From positions 87,496,334-87,560,333 of the forward strand of contig JAWZYU010000007.1 in NCBI GenBank assembly GCA_038380435.1: a stretch of DNA of 64,000 nt, in the 5' to 3' direction. Under the pieces are notes generated by a model. That model was not told the origin of the DNA. It saw nothing but the letters and a program-made list of their open reading frames with translations, and ran no database searches. Both the position numbers and the translations under genes were made by a program. This document shows, one piece after another, positions 9,361 to 21,200 of this stretch. Source of the DNA: Ryuthela nishihirai. Lineage: Eukaryota > Arthropoda > Arachnida > Araneae > Heptathelidae. Each line of letters opens with the position of its first letter. Position 1 is the stretch's first letter.

Positions 9361-9402
9361 TGTGTACAAAAAAAAGGGCCGCTCAGTGGTAAAACGACCC
9401 AA
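9361..9402 (+). mobile_element. 42-bp SINE-A tail fragment
   Basis: Only the last bases of SINE-A (GTGTACAAAAAAAAGGGCCGC, then TCAGTGGTAAAACGACCC). It is joined directly to the 5' truncation point of the LINE. Confidence 0.7.
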
Positions 9403-9934
9403 TCATTGCATCCCAAAAACTATTTAAATGAATATTTTATTTTAAGGTCCTTGAAATAGCACTTAACCTCGGTCTATTGTCAATGGCTCATAAAACAGAT
9501 GTCAACGAAAGAAACATCTGACAGATACAACAGAACAATATAACGAAAATATTTCAGTTTCGGCCATTTGGAACGGTAAAATTTCGATCTATTATTAGGT
9601 AACGTATTAGATATCTTATCCGAATGAGAAAGTGCATAAAATGATTAGAAAAGCTGTGAATACACAATATTGCAAGCACTTTTCAGATATCTCTATAGAT
9701 TTAAGATTTCGTGGCCGAGAGCTTTCCCCAGGAGTAAAAGCAACTGGATTCGAATCCCAGATAACGCATAGATGTATTTTGCTATTTGGTAAAGATTGTA
9801 GGATCAGATGTTTCCTGAACTGACGCAAGTTTTTAAACCTTCCCTTATCCCAACACTTTGAGCTGAGAGTTGGGTAAGGAAATCCAGCAGACAGTTGTCA
9901 GAAATGGTGGTTTTAACATCGGTGCAATTAGGGC
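9403..9934. other. Unassigned sequence with a weak tRNA-like stretch
   Basis: Near 9708-9758 the motif GTGGCCGAGAGC and, about 40 bases on, GGATTCGAATCCC resemble A and B boxes. No cloverleaf or SINE-B body follows. Nothing else recognised. Confidence 0.3.
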
Positions 9935-10232
9935 ACGTACCGATTCGGGGAAGAGGACCCACTGAGCAATTGTTAGGAGACAGATGAGATCTTCCCATTA
10001 AGGTCATCCAGCGTGTTCTTTATGGTACACAGGGCATGGCTCTCCCTCATACGGGGCCACGGCTTAACGTCCCATCCGACAGACAGTGGCCTCTCCAAGC
10101 CCATCGATGTCCCCTAATGACCGGAGGACAGAGCGAGAGTTTTGCGGAGACAAATCTCAACACTGGCCAGGGACTCGAACCTGGTAATTGCAGATTACGA
10201 ACCTGGCGGACTACTGATTGACTCCTCCCCCC
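9935..10232 (-). mobile_element. SINE-A, minus strand
   Basis: Reversed body and head: GGGGAAGAGGACCCACTGAG, TTAGGAGACAGATG, GGCTTAACGTCCCATCCGAC, CCAAGCCCATCGATGTCCCC, TTTTGCGGAGACAAATCTC. The reversed B box is GGACTCGAACC and the anticodon-loop region GATTACGAACCTGG. The tail (tRNA-distal) end is truncated before TAAAACAACCC. It has a moderate number of substitutions. Confidence 0.85.
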
Positions 10233-10964
10233 TGCTGAATGAGATTCATTGAGACGTTACTAACACTTTATTAGGCTTAATATTCATTATCCGACTTCCC
10301 TTTCCTTTTATTTGCAAAACTAGAGTCAATGTGGAGAGTGAGATTGCAACACTTAGTAAATAGTCATTTGCACCATACTTACTGCAGAGCAAATAAAGTG
10401 TTCTGTATCCATAGCGACCGCCATAATAGATGTGGCGGTAGTCCATCTCCTGCAGGTAATACAGTAGACGACTGCTGTAGAGATTGCGCGAGATTCACGA
10501 GATTCCATTAGATATTCCGATGGACCACTAATGTGTTCTATCTATGCAGTAAGAATTTCATCATTTCACAACAGTTACGTTCATTTTTACCATCGTGTTA
10601 GAAGTTATTGCCTTGTAGTTAGCGACAGCGAAAGGTATTTTATTTCTACTTTATGTTTAAAGAGTATATTTATTTTTTTTCTTAAAAACAACGGGAATGT
10701 TTGAACAAAAAAATTCAAATTAACCAGTTATGATACATTTTTTTTCTGCTTAGTGCTTTTACTAGTGCTCATCATTTTCTTTACTCAATTTTGGATGGAT
10801 ACCGCTGTAATTCAATATAAACATATAAATATTTTTTATAATGAATATCTGTAATATTGCATATGATTCGTGATTCTGAGCAGATCATATGCAAAATGAT
10901 CCCCACCTGAAATAATTTCTGTTTGATTCTGACCAGTAAATATTTAATGTAATTTTTATTACAT
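10233..10964. other. Unassigned sequence
   Basis: No recognised element or gene. Short frames on both strands around 10250-10510 show no family features. Confidence 0.4.
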
Positions 10965-12035
10965 CATCATCATCATCAAGTAGCCATGGGCTACGGAGGT
11001 CCAACCAGACTGTGCAATTTAGTTCTCCAAGCAAGTCTGTCCTGAACTACATCTACTGCATCTGGCCACTGCACACCATTCTAATAAAGTCCTGTTTGAC
11101 ATTGTCTGCCCACCGAATCCTAGGTCTCCCCCTCTTTCTGAGGCCTTTAGGCACACTGTTCATAACCCTATTCAGCAATCTATAATTATTCATACGGACA
11201 ACATGGCCAAACCAGCAGAGTCTCTCTCTGCACAATATGCTGCTTAAAGGAGGTTGCAGACTCCTTTGCCTAACCTCATCATTACTTACAAAGTTGAACC
11301 ACCTAATGACCAAGATACTGCGTAAGCATCTGGAATCAAAAGCATCTAGTCTCCTGTTATCTTGTTTACACAGCATCCAAGTTTCACTACCATAACTAAT
11401 CCTAGAAAGAACCAAACTATTATACTGTCTAATTTTAGTCTTTAGGTGTATACGCCTATTTCTCCACACTCTCTACAGTTTCTTAAAAGTCCCGGCAGCA
11501 ATCCCTATTCGTCTGCTTATCTCATGCCGCACATCACCAGTATCAGTTACATAGCTCCCAAGATAATTAAACTGTGACACCTGCTCAAGACTGCAACCAT
11601 TCAGATTAACTGAATCACTTCCTGCCTGACCAATTTTCATCACTTTAGTTTTCTCTCTGTTTATAACCAAACCTACTCTACTACCAGTATCATCAACAGC
11701 TCGAATGAAAGAGTTCATCTCATCAACATCATTTGCCAAAAGGGCTAAATCATCAGCATAATCTAAATCAGAAATTTTCGTATCTCAAGCCCATTTAAGG
11801 CCAAAATCTTTCCCTTGAAGTGAATTTCGCATAACATAATCAATAACCAAGCTAAAGAGAAAAGGAGACAAAATGCACCCTTGTCGAACACCAGAAGTAA
11901 TGCTAAACCAATTGCTACAAGCCTTACCAACTCTCGCACACGACTCAGCGTTATTATAGAGAGCTTTCATTATGTTAACTAACTTGTCTGGTATACCATA
12001 TGATCTCACAATTAACAGGCGAAAGCTTGTTGATA
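10965..12035 (-). pseudogene. LINE fragment with polymerase core (YADD) and (GAT)n tail
   Basis: The longest LINE copy here. In minus-strand order it encodes LLIVRSYGIPDKLVNIMKA, VRQGCILSPFLFSLVIDYVM (fingers/palm), DLDYADDLALLA (the catalytic YADD, near 11750-11780) and LVINREKTKVM. It continues with LEQVSQFNYLGSYVTD, RRIGIAAGTFKKL, SYGSETWMLCKQDN and RERLCWFGHVVRM, and ends at KRGRPRIRWADNVKQDF. It reads to CATGGCTACTTGATGATGATG at its 3' end. The N-terminal reverse transcriptase and endonuclease are lost by 5' truncation. A stop before DTKISDL and a frame change near 11470 make it inactive. Confidence 0.88.
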
Positions 12036-12198
12036 GGTACCCATGAATCTCACAGAGGAATGTTTGTTCAGCGCAGCTATACAGCACCTGACATGTTATC
12101 AGGTGAGTCTCACCCAGCTAAAAGAACTGTTTTCATTTATAATGAAGACTGTCATGCATCTCTGGTTGGGGTGACGTTTGACTCGTTCGGTAGGTCGC

Positions 12199-12265
12199 CA
12201 CTCTCGCACTCTTCATTTTCCTAGTGCGAGTGGGGCGGACTAGGGAAATCTAGAGTGCGAGAGTG
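12199..12265. repeat. Inverted repeat, 14-bp arms
   Basis: CACTCTCGCACTCT (12199-12212) pairs exactly with AGAGTGCGAGAGTG (12252-12265). An internal TAGTGCGAGTGGGG can compete for pairing. It lies between the LINE truncation point and the following SINE-A. It may be the end of an unrecognised small element. Confidence 0.6.
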
Positions 12266-12282
12266 TTTAAAAAGTACATTTA

Positions 12283-12665
12283 TGTGGGGGTGGTTCAGTC
12301 GGTAGCACGCCAGGCTCGTAATCTGCAGTTCCCAGGTTCGAGTCCCAGCCGTGTCAGCGTTGAGATTTATCTCCGCAAAACTCTCTGCTCTGCCCACGGT
12401 CAGTACGGGACACCGATGGGCTTGTTAAGGTCGCCGTCCGTCGGATGGGACGTTAAGTCGTGCCCCCCGTGTGTGGGAGAGCCATATCCTGTGCACGTTA
12501 AAGAACACGCTGGTAGCCTTGATGGGAAGCTACCATCTGTCTCCCAACAGCTGTTCCAGTGGGTCCCTTCCCCTAACCTTCTCTGAGCCTTCGGGGTCCT
12601 TGTGACCTGGCCATTTAGCACATAGTGTGCAAAAAAGTGCCGCTCAGAGGTAAAACAACTCAACC
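12283..12665 (+). mobile_element. SINE-A, full length
   Basis: Complete from the tRNA-like head (GTGGTTCAGTCGGTAGCACG A box; GGTTCGAGTCCCAGC B box; CTCGTAATCT anticodon-loop region) through the body to AGAGGTAAAACAACTC. The head most resembles an elongator tRNA-Met or a tRNA-Thr-like sequence. The central GGATGGGACGTTAAG and GTGCACGTTAAAGAACACG blocks are conserved in every copy in this window. Confidence 0.93.
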
Positions 12666-12679
12666 CTAGTACGAGTATA

Positions 12680-13012
12680 AATGTTGGCAGCGGTGAAATT
12701 TATCACCGAAAACTCTAACCTGCTCTAGGGCATAAAAAGTGTTTGAAAACTTGGCTCTGAGTCCACCAATCGCTTGGTAAAACCGCCGCCCATCAAACAA
12801 GACGAAAGCAGTGCTGCAGGTGTATAAAAGGGCTATACCTTGTACAAGTTAAAAAAACACGCTGGATAATCTTCATAAAAGGTTTCCATATCCTAACATT
12901 TCTTCATGGATCCTCTTCCTCAACTTGCTCTGAAGCTTTGTGGTCCTTGCGACTTCGCCATTTTGCCGGTTTCATGCACAAAACTGCTTGTCAGAGGTAA
13001 AACATCTACAAG
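12680..13012 (+). mobile_element. SINE-A, old diverged copy
   Basis: Tandem to the preceding copy. It retains TTATCACCGAAAACTC, TATACCTTGTACAAGTTAAA, AAACACGCTGGATAATC, CTTGCGACTTCGCCATTTTG and GTCAGAGGTAAAACATC at the end. It is much more diverged, so it predates its neighbour. Confidence 0.8.
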
Positions 13013-13639
13013 TTGCTACCTATCATTTTTTAAGTATTAGTAACATTTCAAATACAATTTAGTAATTCTGAGAAGTCTTCTCAGGAGGAATTTTTATGTT
13101 TCTCGACAACTCTGAGTAGTCAGACCTCACCTAATTTAAATGTCACTTTTTAACTGAGCAGTGAATCCACCGAAAATTTCTAAAATTGATACCAAAGAAC
13201 TTGAAGATAAATTTGGGCTTTGCTCCTATGTAACAAACTTAACACGACAATACAGATACTGGATATAAAAATGGAAACATCCCCATGTTAAGTAATGCAA
13301 AGTCAAATTCAAAGATCCGCAATTCATACAATAAACTCTTTATAGGAAAATAGGACTAAATAAATCTAAATCTTGATTTTCAGCAACATTTGTTGGATAT
13401 TTAAACTGTTGTGGAAGCTCGAATATTTAACAGCAGCAAAGTCAAGCCTAAGAAATTTTTGTAAAACCGACATTTTATTGAAAGAACTCTTTGTGCACAA
13501 ATTCTAAAACATACTCTTACTTTATTAAATGGTTTGAAATAATATTTATTTTTTAAGTTTTAGTTAACTTCTCAGGTGAATTCTTATACTTGACATCTCT
13601 GTTATTCAATATTTAATTTTTTTTAAGTACTGAACGTAT
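13013..13639. other. AT-rich unassigned sequence
   Basis: No element or coding signal seen. Confidence 0.45.
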
Positions 13640-13842
13640 AAGCCATCCCATGGCCGAGTGGTTAGCAGGCTTGGCTACTGATCTAAGGGACCTGGGTTCG
13701 AGCCGCGGGAAAGGCATGGATGTGTGTGTAGTTTTTCTGCTGAGGTCCTGCCATCCTCACAGACTTTCTGCTATGGCATATAAACTGACAGGCTCCTGTC
13801 AGACCTCTGTGGCAAGCAGCTGCTTGAGGGAGTATTTTTTCT
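13640..13842 (+). mobile_element. SINE-B, full length
   Basis: A second tRNA-derived SINE family. The A box is TGGCCGAGTGG and the B box GGGTTCGAGCC; the body runs TTTCTGCTGAGGTCCTGCCA, TATGGCATATAAACTGACAG, GCTCCTGTCAGACCTCTG. The 3' end GGCAAGCAGCTGCTTGAGG is followed by a T-rich tail. The last 29 bases of the body (13801-13829) match the LINE 3' end at 22 of 29 positions. Confidence 0.92.
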
Positions 13843-15389
13843 GAACGTATATTATAGGTTAACCTTTTACTTATAGGTTTTTTCACTTATAGATTAACTT
13901 TTTCGAATTTTAAATTTTTTTTACGAAAAAAAGTTTTTTTTAAATTTCGAGGTACTTTTTATTCAAAATCAAAATTTAGACAGTTAAACTGGCATCTTAT
14001 ACTTATATTCAGTCATCTGTTTTCATAAAAAATTATTTAATCAGTTACGGAGCCTCGAATACGATTTTACATTAACGTAAGAACAAATGTTTCCATTTTT
14101 CTGCCCACTGTCTGTACGTTTCATTGGAAGGAATTTTTAAGCTATAAAAAAGCAAAGCATTTGGTTTTAAATTTTATAAAAGTTTACAAAGAGTTTGATT
14201 CATTTTGTTTTCAAACTGTAATTTTGTTGCAGGATTTATTTTCTGTTTTGACTCTCCTTTAAGCAGTTCCATCGCTGGAAAATAAGGCACTTGCAGCTTA
14301 TTTAAAGCAGATAGATTTTGTTTCCTAACCTGATTATGTTTCAATCGATATTGAGAAAAGCGAACCTTTTCTGTCCAGTCTATGAATAAAAGATATTTTA
14401 TGGATTTTGAGATGATCACATTGAAGATATGATAAAGTTAAGAAAACAGACTATGTATGAAAACGCGAAATCTTGTTGATTTAAATTATACTAGTTTACA
14501 AAGAATAACGTTAAAAGAAAATAGAGTCTGTATTCCTTTTATGCAATGGAAATAAATCATTCCATATCAATGAAGTCTTTTCTAACAGTTCAGAATTTTG
14601 AAGGTTTATCAAAGGGATTTACTTTTTTTGTCAATATTTGGACATTTGCAAATATGTTTGTGGGGTTGTGAAGAATTTCTTGGATCATTTTCAGCTGCTA
14701 GGAAAAAGGAAATAGTCAAAACGACAAAATATTAACTTCATTCCTTTATTTGCATAAATCCACACAAATGCTGAATCCTTTTCCAATTTTGTTGGAACCT
14801 TTTTTTTTTGTTCCAACCTCTCCATCTGCATAGTGTTTTTGCTCCAAGATGCGTTCTAATCATTTCCGGAAAATATAATATACTTCGTAGAATGTCGCAA
14901 ACAAGTCAAATATAATACGATGTTTTGGAACGACTGACTCGTTTCTTCTCAGTGTTAATTATCAGATTTTTAATTATCAGATTTTTTTGCATTTATGTGC
15001 AAAACATTTACATCCATAAGAATTAAATTCGCAAAGCTTGGATACATTTAGAACCTATTTCGTAATATATCAGGCTTTCTTTTCTTTTCTAAACGTTGAC
15101 CTAAATTTTATAACTACTTCTTTGAAAAACATGAGAATGTTTTTCAAATTGGATCATTCTGTAAGGGCCATGCAAAGGATATCTGGGGGCCCGGAGACAA
15201 AACTCCATTTGGGGCCCCCCTATCCACATCTTTGGTTTAAAAACTGTTACGAAATTAAAATAAAATTATCTATAAAAACTGTTTTGAATTTAAAATGAAA
15301 TTATCTTCACTTCTAAATTCTGATTTCTATCTTATTTCGTAAAAGAAAAATAGTTTCCTATTTTATACCTATATAACTAGTATCTTAAT
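13843..15389. other. AT-rich unassigned sequence
   Basis: Long AT-rich stretch. Near 15163-15235 a short GGGGGCCCGG and GGGGCCCCCC pair resembles the end of a DNA transposon, but I could not find its partner end. No gene seen. Confidence 0.4.
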
Positions 15390-15800
15390 CTTCTTTAATT
15401 TAGGGCAGATACGGCTCAGTCGGTAGCGTTAAACTAGGCTCGTAAATTGTAGTTCCCAGGTTCGAATCCCAGCTGCGTCAGCGTTGAGATTTATCGCTGC
15501 AAAATTTCCCTGTCCTGCCCACGATCAGTATGGTACACCGATGGGCTTGGAAAAGCCGCCGTCCGCCGGATGGGACGTTAAGCCGTGGCCCGTGTGCGGG
15601 AGAGTCCTACCCTGTGCACATTAAAGAACACGCTGGATGCCCTTGACGGGAGGCTACCATCTGTCTCCCAACAGCCGTTCCAGTGGGTCCCCTCCCCCAA
15701 CCTCCTCTGAGCCTTCGGGGTCCATGTGACCTGGCCATTTAATCCATGGTGTGCAAAAAAGTGCCGCTCAGAGATAAAACAACCCAACTTCTTTAATTTA
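15390..15800 (+). mobile_element. SINE-A, full length with 13-bp target-site duplication
   Basis: Body 15403-15787 (385 bp) is flanked by the perfect duplication CTTCTTTAATTTA at 15390-15402 and 15788-15800. This fixes the true ends of the family and shows target-primed insertion. The head carries GGTTCGAATCCCAGC, the centre GGATGGGACGTTAAGCCGTG, and the tail TCAGAGATAAAACAACCCAA. The perfect duplication and low divergence mark it as one of the younger copies. Confidence 0.95.
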
Positions 15801-16094
15801 CTTAAATTCCTACTCCACACTTCGGATAATGGTATAAAGAGTTCAAAGGCCCCATTCACTTGTATCCCCCTCCCCCTTTGCATGGCCCTTCATTGGGTAT
15901 TGAGCCAGGCAGATTCACCTGTAGTTTGGAGATCCAAGATTTAATTGGTTCAGTCTGTAGTTCCAGATGTGTTCACACTTGTAGCCTGAAGATGCAGTCC
16001 TGCAAATAAATTTATTTTATCTGTGCAAAAACACTGTTCTAAAAACACTTCTCGGACAATGGGTGAAATTTCTGAAAACACAAAGAGGCAAAGA

Positions 16095-16445
16095 TTGACT
16101 TAGGGGGAAAGGAACCTAGAACTTCAGATTGCGACAGGCTTTCAATCTTAACATTCCTGGATTCGAGTCCCCCACTGCGCATGGGTTATGATTTTCTGTG
16201 CTAGCCACCGTCCTCTGCACAGTGAGAAAGATCATATCGATAGGCTTCTGAAGGCAGCCGTCTTTCGCATTTTATGTAAACCGTGGTCCCATGTGCAGGA
16301 GATTTATACCCTGTGTATATATAAGAACGCACTGCTTTTATCCAGCTCTGAGCCCTTGGAGGTTTTGGGTTCTGGACACTTAGCCCAAATGTGTGCAAAA
16401 ATATGCTGCTCTTTTTTTTATTTTGGGCAAAATAACCCAAACTCT
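16095..16445 (+). mobile_element. SINE-A, old copy
   Basis: Degraded but collinear: GGATTCGAGTCCCCCACTG (B box), GATTTTCTGTGCTAGCC, GTAAACCGTGGTCCCATGTG, TATACCCTGTG, AAGAACGCACTGC, CTGGACACTTAGCCCAAATG and the GTGCAAAAATATGCTGCTC tail ending in AAAATAACCC. Confidence 0.75.
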
Positions 16446-17837
16446 TGGAAAACATAGAATGGGAATATTTTGTCCTTCTTGCTGAATTTTATCTCTGAAG
16501 TTTGATTCTTGTCTCACTAAATGGACTACTGTGCAAGGAAAGTGTTGCCATTCCACTAATTCGTAAAACAATTCAACGTAATAGAAAAATTCCTTTAAAT
16601 AGATTAAAATGTATCTTTGACCACATTATTATTTTTCAATACAATTGCTATTATTCATATAATATAATCAATCACCCAATGTGGAATTCGAATCTCAAAT
16701 AACATTCAGAGGGGGACAAAATTTATGGGTTCATGCTTTGATGTGATTTTGCAGAAAATAATATTTCAAGAACCATTTCACGTATGCTTCACAATTTGTC
16801 ACGAAGTCTACCAACCGAAATAGATGTTGACACACACCAGACAATATTTCAATCAATGACAACTTTAGAAACGTGGAGGTCGGATCTTCGTAATACTTTG
16901 TAAGAGGTGAAAAATGAATCGCTGTCAACTGGAGACTAAAGGTGCGATTTGTCACTATTGCTAAGGTTTCAGTCGCCGAAATATTTCCTGAATCTCGTCT
17001 AGAGTATTGTAACCTACTCGATGGAAAAACATGCAGATTCATCTAGCTAAAAGGTTTGACAAAGGAAAAAGTGAGATATCATCTGAGATAAATTCTGTAC
17101 ACATTATAGAAAAATCTGGTGACTCAAAAATATGACCAGAATTTCTTTAAATCTTTTCAATGTCAAAAACTCTTCAAATTAACTTCAGATTGAGACACGG
17201 TAGCCAAACACACTATTACTGCAAATGAACTGCATGATTAGTCAAAACAGCGTTATTTAATTAGAATTATATAAAAACAATACTTTTTAACATCGGCATA
17301 AATAGAGCATACATCAAACGTAGATAATTGTAAAGCTTAGTACTAAGTTCAAATTTAATGACTTTACTGAAAACCTGGACAGAATTTTATAAATCTCTAC
17401 CAATATCCATTTTTATATATTCATAAACATTATTTCTTTCAAAAATGCTACTTTAAACAAAATATTGTAGTGTGTGTGTTTTAGTATGTGTTTTAAGCGG
17501 GAAATAAACTCAGTTGAAACAGGGTAAAACTTTAGGTTATGTATATTTAAGTAATTTATCTTGCATTACACCTTCTGAAATGTCCTCCAGAAATCCCAAA
17601 AGGAATTTTATGTAAGAAGTTTAGGCTTAAAAATGAAAATACTTTCATTGGACCAATATAAATTGCAAGAATTAATAGGCAATTTTTTCAAATAAAATTC
17701 TGTTGTATAAGGTAAAACTTGCTACGCATTTTAGCGTTGACATGTAATTTTTTTTAGAGATTTTCTTAGTTTATTGGGTTGGCCAGTATAAAATTATTCA
17801 ATCTTCCTTTATTGAAGTGATAAATAATTTAAATAAA
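16446..17837. other. AT-rich left flank of the satellite
   Basis: No genes or elements recognised. A 103-codon minus-strand frame (16731-17042) has no family features. The last bases before the array (17830-17850) already look like a weak monomer. Confidence 0.45.
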
Positions 17838-18240
17838 CAGTTTCTCTAAAGAATACATGGGAGGCAGTTTCATTCAAGAGTACATGGGAGGCAGTTTCAT
17901 TGAAGAGTACATGGGAGGCAGTTTCATTGAAGAGTACATGGGAGGCAGTTTCATTCAAGAGTACATGGGAGGCAGTTTCATTCAAGAGTACATGGGTGGC
18001 AGTTTATTCAAGAATACATGGGAGGCAGTTTCATTCAAGAGTACATGGGTGGCAGTTTCATTCAAGAGTACATGGAGGCAGTTTCGTTGAAGAGTAAATG
18101 GGAGGCAGTTTCATTGAAGAGTACATGGGAGGCAGTTTCATTGAAGAGTACATGGGAGGCAGTTTCATTCAAGAGTACGTGGGAGGCAGTTTCATTCAAG
18201 TGTACATGGGAGGCAGTTTCATTCAAGAGCACATGGGAGG

Positions 18241-21200
18241 CAGTTTTATTCAAGAGTACATGGGAGGTAGTTTCATTCAAGAATACATGGGAGGCAGTTT
18301 CATTCAAGAGTACATGGGTGGCAGTTTCATTCAAGAGTACATGGGAGGCAGTTACATTCAAGAGTACATGGGAGGCAGTTTCATTCAAGAGTACATGGGA
18401 GGCAGTTTCACTCAAGAGTACATGGGAGGCAGTTTCATTCAAGAGTACATGGGAAGCAGTTTCATTCAAGTGTACATGGGAGGCAGTTTCATTCAAGAGT
18501 ACATGGGAGGCAGTTTCATTCAAGAGTACATGGGAGGCAGTTTCATTCAAGAGTACATGGGAGGCAGTTTCATTCAAGAGTACATGGGAGGCAGTTTCAT
18601 TCAAGAGTACATGGGAGGCAGTTTCATTCAAGAGTACATGGGAGGCAGTTTCATTCAAGAGTACATGGGAGGCAGTTTCATTCAAGAGTACATGGGAGGC
18701 AGTTTCATTCAAGAGTACATGGGAGGCAGTTTCATTCAAGAGTACATGGGTGGCAGTTTATTCAAGAATACATGGGAGGCAGTTTCATTCAAGAGTACAT
18801 GGGTGGCAGTTTCATTCAAGAGTACATGGAGGCAGTTTCGTTGAAGAGTAAATGGGAGGCAGTTTCATTGAAGAGTACATGGGAGGCAGTTTCATTGAAG
18901 AGTACATGGGAGGCAGTTTCATTCAAGAGTACGTGGGAGGCAGTTTCATTCAAGTGTACATGGGAGGCAGTTTCATTCAAGAGTACATGGGAGGCAGTTT
19001 TATTCAAGAGTACATGGGAGGTAGTTTCATTCAAGAATACATGGGAGGCAGTTTCATTCAAGAGTACATGGGTGGCAGTTTCATTCAAGAGTACATGGGA
19101 GGCAGTTACATTCAAGAGTACATGGGAGGCAGTTTCATTCAAGAGTACATGGGAGGCAGTTTCACTCAAGAGTACATGGGAGGCAGTTTCATTCAAGAGT
19201 ACATGGGAAGCAGTTTCATTCAAGTGTACATGGGAGGCAGTTTCATTCAAGAGTACATGGGAGGCAGTTTCATTCAAGAGTACATGGGAGGCAGTTTCAT
19301 TCAAGAGTACATGGGAGGCAGTTTCATTCAAGAGTACATGGGAGGCAGTTTCATTCAAGAGTACATGGGAGGCAGTTTCATTCAAGAGTACATGGGAGGC
19401 AGTTTCATTCAAGAGTACATGGGAGGCAGTTTCATTCAAGAGTACATGGGAGGCAGTTTCATTCAAGAGTACATGGGTGGCAGTTTATTCAAGAATACAT
19501 GGGAGGCAGTTTCATTCAAGAGTACATGGGTGGCAGTTTCATTCAAGAGTACATGGAGGCAGTTTCGTTGAAGAGTAAATGGGAGGCAGTTTCATTGAAG
19601 AGTACATGGGAGGCAGTTTCATTGAAGAGTACATGGGAGGCAGTTTCATTCAAGAGTACGTGGGAGGCAGTTTCATTCAAGTGTACATGGGAGGCAGTTT
19701 CATTCAAGAGTACATGGGAGGTAGTTTCATTCAAGAATACATGGGAGGCAGTTTCATTCAAGAGTACATGGGTGGCAGTTTCATTCAAGAGTACATGGGA
19801 GGCAGTTACATTCAAGAGTACATGGGAGGCAGATTCATTCAAGAGTACATGGGAGGCAGTTTCACTCAAGAGTACATGGGAGGCAGTTTCATTCAAGAGT
19901 ACATGGGAAGCAGTTTCATTCAAGTGTACATGGGAGGCAGTTTCATTCAAGAGTACATGGGAGGCAGTTTCATTCAAGTGTACATGGGAGGCAGTTTCAT
20001 TCAAGAGTACATGGGAGGCAGTTTTATTCAAGAGTACATGGGAGGTAGTTTCATTCAAGAATACATGGGAGGCAGTTTCATTCAAGAGTACATGGGTGGC
20101 AGTTTCATTCAAGAGTACATGGGAGGCAGTTACATTCAAGAGTACATGGGAGGCAGTTTCATTCAAGAGTACATGGGAGGCAGTTTCACTCAAGAGTACA
20201 TGGGAGGCAGTTTCATTCAAGAGTACATGGGAGGCAGTTTCATTCAAGAGTACATGGGAGGCAGTTTCATTCAAGAGTACATGGGAGGCAGTTTCATTCA
20301 AGAGTACATGGGAGGCAGTTTCATTCAAGAGTACATGGGAGGCAGTTTCATTCAAGAGTACATGGGAGGCAGTTTCATTCAAGAGTACATGGGAGGCAGT
20401 TTCATTCAAGAGTACATGGGAGGCAGTTTCATTCAAGAGTACATGGGAGGCAGTTTCATTCAAGAGTACATGGGAGGCAGTTTCATTCAAGAGTACATGG
20501 GAGGCAGTTTCATTCAAGAGTACATGGGAGGCAGTTTCATTCAAGAGTACATGGGTGGCAGTTTATTCAAGAATACATGGGAGGCAGTTTCATTCAAGAG
20601 TACATGGGTGGCAGTTTCATTCAAGAGTACATGGAGGCAGTTTCGTTGAAGAGTAAATGGGAGGCAGTTTCATTGAAGAGTACATGGGAGGCAGTTTCAT
20701 TGAAGAGTACATGGGAGGCAGTTTCATTCAAGAGTACATGGGAGGCAGTTTCATTCAAGTGTACATGGGAGGCAGTTTCATTCAAGAGTACATGGGAGGC
20801 AGTTTTATTCAAGAGTACATGGGAGGTAGTTTCATTCAAGAATACATGGGAGGCAGTTTCATTCAAGAGTACATGGGTGGCAGTTTCATTCAAGAGTACA
20901 TGGGAGGCAGTTACATTCAAGAGTACATGGGAGGCAGTTTCATTCAAGAGTACATGGGAGGCAGTTTCACTCAAGAGTACATGGGAGGCAGTTTCATTCA
21001 AGAGTACATGGGAGGCAGTTTCATTCAAGAGTACATGGGAGGCAGTTTCATTCAAGAGTACATGGGAGGCAGTTTCATTCAAGAGTACATGGGAGGCAGT
21101 TTCATTCAAGAGTACATGGGAGGCAGTTTCATTCAAGAGTACATGGGAGGCAGTTTCATTCAAGAGTACATGGGAGGCAGTTTCATTCAAGAGTACATGG

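Noticed and set aside
9708..9758. tRNA-like segment with GGATTCGAATCCC
   Set aside because: Only box-like motifs are present. No cloverleaf can be drawn with confidence and no SINE body follows.
13640..13705. Functional tRNA gene at the SINE-B head
   Set aside because: It is followed by the SINE-B body in every copy, and the stems are imperfect.
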